From: Cellvibrio zantedeschiae | Lineage (GTDB): Bacteria > Pseudomonadota > Gammaproteobacteria > Pseudomonadales > Cellvibrionaceae | Assembly (NCBI RefSeq): GCF_014652535.1 | Contig: NZ_BMYZ01000002.1 | Span: forward strand, 62,001 to 126,000 | DNA: 64,000 bases | Direction: 5' to 3' | Part shown: in pieces, positions 61,483 to 64,000 of the stretch | Position numbering within the stretch: position 1 is the stretch's first letter | How the letters are laid out: every line of letters starts with the position of its first letter | Notes under the pieces: generated by a model | Told to the model about the DNA's origin: nothing | What the model saw: the letters and a program-made list of their open reading frames with translations, nothing else | Database searches by the model: none | Position numbers and translations under genes: made by a program

Positions 61483-61694
61483 TTAAATCATTTATAAGAT
61501 GATTAAAAACGCATTAGGTTAACATCTGTTCACTTACATCAAGTTTTGTGAGTATTAATAAAGATAACCAATAGCAGCTACGTCTTGTGGCATGGCTGCT
61601 TATAATCTCTCCCGCTTTTTTAATGCAGTGAAGGATCAATGTTGCATCTTGGCGTCGGCCTTCAGTCCCTAAAACTCTTCATAAGATAATCATC

Positions 61695-63566
61695 ATGTTA
61701 AAAATAAATCACTTGATGTTGGCTTTTATGCTTGCGGTTATTGTAGTTCCTGCCCAGGCACAGAAAAATTATAAAAATTTTAAAGTAGCAGTTTATTCCA
61801 GATCCTACGAAACCAAGTTGATGGCAGACGAACAATGGTTGGATAGGACCTGGACGGAAGTCACTAACCAACTTAAGGTCGACAAGATCTATTTAGAAAC
61901 CCATCGCGACCTTGTCATGGTTGACCAGAAAACATTAGACACTGCCAAAGCCTATTTTAAGAAAAAAGGCGTTGAGATGGCTGGTGGTATTACCTGGACG
62001 ATTGACGAAAGCAACAATTTTGAAACCTTTTGCTACAGCAATCCTGAGCACCGTAAAAAAGTGCAAGAGATTATTGAATTTACTGCAAAGAATTTTGATG
62101 AAGTGATTTTCGACGATTTCTTTTTTACCAGTTGTAAATCCGATATTGAAATTAAAGCCAAGGGGAACAAGAGCTGGACTCAGTACCGTTTGGATTTGAT
62201 GACGGAAGTTACCAAAAACATCATGCTCGCATCTGCCAAGAAGGTGAATCCTAATGTTAAGGTTATTGTGAAGTACCCTAACTGGTATGAACACTTTCAG
62301 GGCTTGGGTTTTAACCTTGAAACTGAACCCAAATTGTTTGATGGTATTTATACAGGTACAGAAACCCGTGATGCCACGCTAAGCGCACAGCATTTACAAG
62401 AATACCTGGGTTATGAAGTCATTCGTTATTTTGAAAATATTGCGCCCGGCCGCAATGGCGGCGGATGGGTTGATCCTTTCGGCATTAAAACCTACGACCG
62501 TTACGGTGAACAACTGTGGTTGACGCTTTTTGCAAAAGCTCCGCAAGTTGCTTTGTTTGACTTAAAAAATATTCAAGCACCCCTCACTGAAAAATTAAAA
62601 GCGTCCTGGCAGGGCACGGGTACCAGCTTTGATTATGCTGAAATGATGAAGCCAGTTCAGGTGGATGGTAAGTCGATAAAACCAACGACGATTGCCAGGG
62701 TGGCTGGTATTACTTTTGAAAAAGTGGACAAGTTTTTGGGTGAGTTAGGAAATCCCGTAGGGTTAAAGAGCTATAAGCCTTTTCATTCCACGGGCGAGGA
62801 TTTCTTGCAGAACTTTTTAGGTAATGCAGGTATCCCCATTGAGATGGTTCCTTATTTCCCTAAAGATGAAAATGTTATTTTGTTAACCGAGTCTGCCAAG
62901 TTTGATCAACAGCTGGTGCCACAAATTAAAGCGCAATTAACAGCGGGTAAAAAAGTTGTCATTACGTCTGGATTGCTTAAAGCTATTCAAGATAAATTGA
63001 GTGATATAGTCGAATTGCAATACACCGACAGAAAAGCCTTGGTAAAAGATTTCTTCTTTAATGGAAAGTCTTATCACGGTGACAAAGCGATTCTAATTCC
63101 GCAAATTCAATACTTAACTAATGACTCCTGGGAAGTTATCTCCAGTTATGATGGCCCTAATGGTTGGCCGCTGTTGCATGGGGCTGATTATTCCAAAGGT
63201 CGCTTGTTAGTATTGGCGGTACCGGAAAATTTTGCGGACTTATCCCAGCTACCTGCTGAGGTTTTAACTAAACTCAAACGCGAATTGAGCGATGATAAAA
63301 CCGTATTGGAAGGCCCGGGTCAGATGAGTTTATTTTTGTACGACAACAACACCCTGATCGTTCAGAGCTATCGCGATGCGCCAGTTGACGTGAAAGTATC
63401 TGCGGTAAAAGAGTTTACCCAGATGAAAGATATACTTACTAATGAAGTCTTGAAAGCTGAGGTTAGAAAACCTGACATGCATTGGGGTAAAGCAGTGGGT
63501 AGTGAAAAAAGTGTGTTCAGTGTAACTGTTAAACCACATTCTTATCGTGTGTTTAAGTTGCAGTAA
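61695..63566 (+). CDS. Large secreted protein, possible uncharacterised glycoside hydrolase
   Basis: A 623-residue secreted protein with a signal peptide ending near VVPAQAQ. The first 300 residues read like a TIM barrel: ETHRDLVMVDQKTL, a strand EVIFDDFFF (136-144) with Asp140/Asp141 at a position where glycoside hydrolases carry catalytic acids, VIVKYPNWYEHFQGLGF and LFDGIYTGTETRD. The second half is a Rossmann-like region (KVVITSGLL, GRLLVLAVPENFADL) plus a final beta domain (HSYRVFKLQ). I recognise no GH family. Neighbouring esterase genes suggest carbohydrate degradation; this is inference. Confidence 0.6.
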   Translation: MLKINHLMLAFMLAVIVVPAQAQKNYKNFKVAVYSRSYETKLMADEQWLDRTWTEVTNQLKVDKIYLETHRDLVMVDQKTLDTAKAYFKKKGVEMAGGITWTIDESNNFETFCYSNPEHRKKVQEIIEFTAKNFDEVIFDDFFFTSCKSDIEIKAKGNKSWTQYRLDLMTEVTKNIMLASAKKVNPNVKVIVKYPNWYEHFQGLGFNLETEPKLFDGIYTGTETRDATLSAQHLQEYLGYEVIRYFENIAPGRNGGGWVDPFGIKTYDRYGEQLWLTLFAKAPQVALFDLKNIQAPLTEKLKASWQGTGTSFDYAEMMKPVQVDGKSIKPTTIARVAGITFEKVDKFLGELGNPVGLKSYKPFHSTGEDFLQNFLGNAGIPIEMVPYFPKDENVILLTESAKFDQQLVPQIKAQLTAGKKVVITSGLLKAIQDKLSDIVELQYTDRKALVKDFFFNGKSYHGDKAILIPQIQYLTNDSWEVISSYDGPNGWPLLHGADYSKGRLLVLAVPENFADLSQLPAEVLTKLKRELSDDKTVLEGPGQMSLFLYDNNTLIVQSYRDAPVDVKVSAVKEFTQMKDILTNEVLKAEVRKPDMHWGKAVGSEKSVFSVTVKPHSYRVFKLQ

Positions 63567-63581
63567 TTGAACTCTGGTAAT

Positions 63582-63613
63582 AAAAAGGGGCGTCCAGTAG
63601 GGCGCCCCTTTTT
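63582..63613. terminator. Bidirectional intrinsic terminator
   Basis: AAAAAGGGGCG (63582-63592) and CGCCCCTTTTT (63603-63613) form an 11-bp stem between the large secreted protein and the convergent solute-binding protein. Confidence 0.85.
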
Positions 63614-63627
63614 ATTTGTTACAACAT

Positions 63628-64000
63628 TTATTTTAAAGGTTTTAGCTTTAACACCAGTCGGTCTTTATTGGCTATTTCTTCGTAACCACGTTTATAGCCG
63701 GGGATGCTATAAAACAGTTGGTTGAAACTGCCATCAGCAATCGCTATTTTTAAACCTCTTTCTATTCGGTCTGCCAGTTTGGGATTATTGGGGCTGACGA
63801 AAAAATATTTTAACGTGACGTAGCTCAACATAATGTGTTGCTCAATGGCAATGCCTTTGTCACTAAATAGTTTTTCTTCGTTCCAAATCTCATCTAATCC
63901 ACGTGGAAAATAATCAAAACGTTTTCCCAGTAACATATTAAACAGTGGCTCAAACATAGGTGATGTCACCACTGGCAAATCATTTACTTTCAGCACGTTG
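63628..64000 (-). CDS. Partial solute-binding-protein-like CDS, N-terminus beyond the window
   Basis: The last 124 or so codons are visible on the minus strand, with the frame open to the window edge. The segment FDYFPRGLDEIWNEEKLF, IEQHIMLSYVTLKYFFVSPNNPKLADRIERGLKIAIADGSFNQLF resembles the C-terminal lobe of periplasmic amino-acid-type binding proteins (SBP_bac_3 class). It lacks the start, so a signal peptide cannot be judged. It is convergent with the preceding gene across a bidirectional terminator. The ligand is unknown. Confidence 0.65.
   Translation of the reverse strand, partial: NVLKVNDLPVVTSPMFEPLFNMLLGKRFDYFPRGLDEIWNEEKLFSDKGIAIEQHIMLSYVTLKYFFVSPNNPKLADRIERGLKIAIADGSFNQLFYSIPGYKRGYEEIANKDRLVLKLKPLK

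Noticed and set aside
1-64000. Prophage, insertion sequence, tRNA, rRNA or CRISPR in the window
   Set aside because: No transposase, integrase, inverted terminal repeats with target duplications, tRNA-like cloverleaf or rRNA sequence was found on reading.

Overview
The window looks like chromosomal DNA from a free-living, polysaccharide-degrading gammaproteobacterium, most likely Cellvibrio or a close relative in the Cellvibrionaceae. The reasons are a large Xanthomonas/Caulobacter-type TonB-dependent receptor with a SapC/cupin/flavin-halogenase cluster, lipoproteins with long poly-serine linkers, a nitrate reductase fused to a CysJ-like flavoprotein, a sialate O-acetylesterase and moderate GC. 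This placement is inferred from gene content; no rRNA or tRNA gene was found. No prophage, insertion sequence or CRISPR array was seen.

Layout. 1-5.9 kb (minus strand): TonB receptor, SapC protein, JmjC-like cupin and the N-terminal part of a flavin-dependent halogenase, with a good promoter and a roughly 330-nt structured leader ahead of the receptor. Just upstream is a candidate small RNA (6064-6162). 6.5-10.1 kb: a LytTR membrane regulator divergent from an acyltransferase, then a DUF5610 protein. 10.2-12.0 kb: a compact RiPP operon (lipoprotein-like precursor, MNIO/DUF692 oxidase, DUF2063 partner), the most promising candidate for an undescribed system. 12.2-15.4 kb: a SnoaL-like lipoprotein divergent from a CadC-type membrane regulator. 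15.4-21.2 kb: a Sel1/TonB-domain protein lying between the 3' end of the nitrate reductase gene and a duplicated, decayed copy of that 3' end. 21.5-24.8 kb: a DUF1501/DUF1800 pair. 25.3-30.2 kb: an NfeD/stomatin pair and a protease-FHA-ferredoxin reductase operon. 30.5-32.2 kb: a DUF6249, ECF sigma and small membrane protein operon.

32.3-40.5 kb carries ThuA-like, Tex, GIN-domain, HELAH-motif lipoprotein, TraB/GumN and ion-channel genes. 40.6-44.4 kb is an iron-uptake locus: a siderophore-type TonB receptor divergent from a PepSY membrane protein across a Fur-like box, with the tail of a second receptor left as a remnant. 44.4-51.4 kb holds an AraC regulator facing a LamG-like secreted protein, then a YggN protein, an ECF sigma factor and a GntR-ABC-lipoprotein-PspC run. 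51.6-64 kb holds an M16 peptidase, DUF3144, a sialate esterase/flavoprotein/glycosyltransferase run, an orphan CxxC protein, an esterase, a large secreted protein that may be an uncharacterised glycoside hydrolase, and a partial solute-binding protein.

Three themes stand out: envelope nutrient capture (two TonB systems, esterases, a possible glycoside hydrolase), envelope sensing (two ECF sigma factors, CadC-like, LytTR and GntR-ABC modules), and metal- or redox-linked chemistry (MNIO RiPP, nitrate reductase fusion, Fur-linked locus). Start sites were adjusted where a ribosome binding site favoured an internal start.
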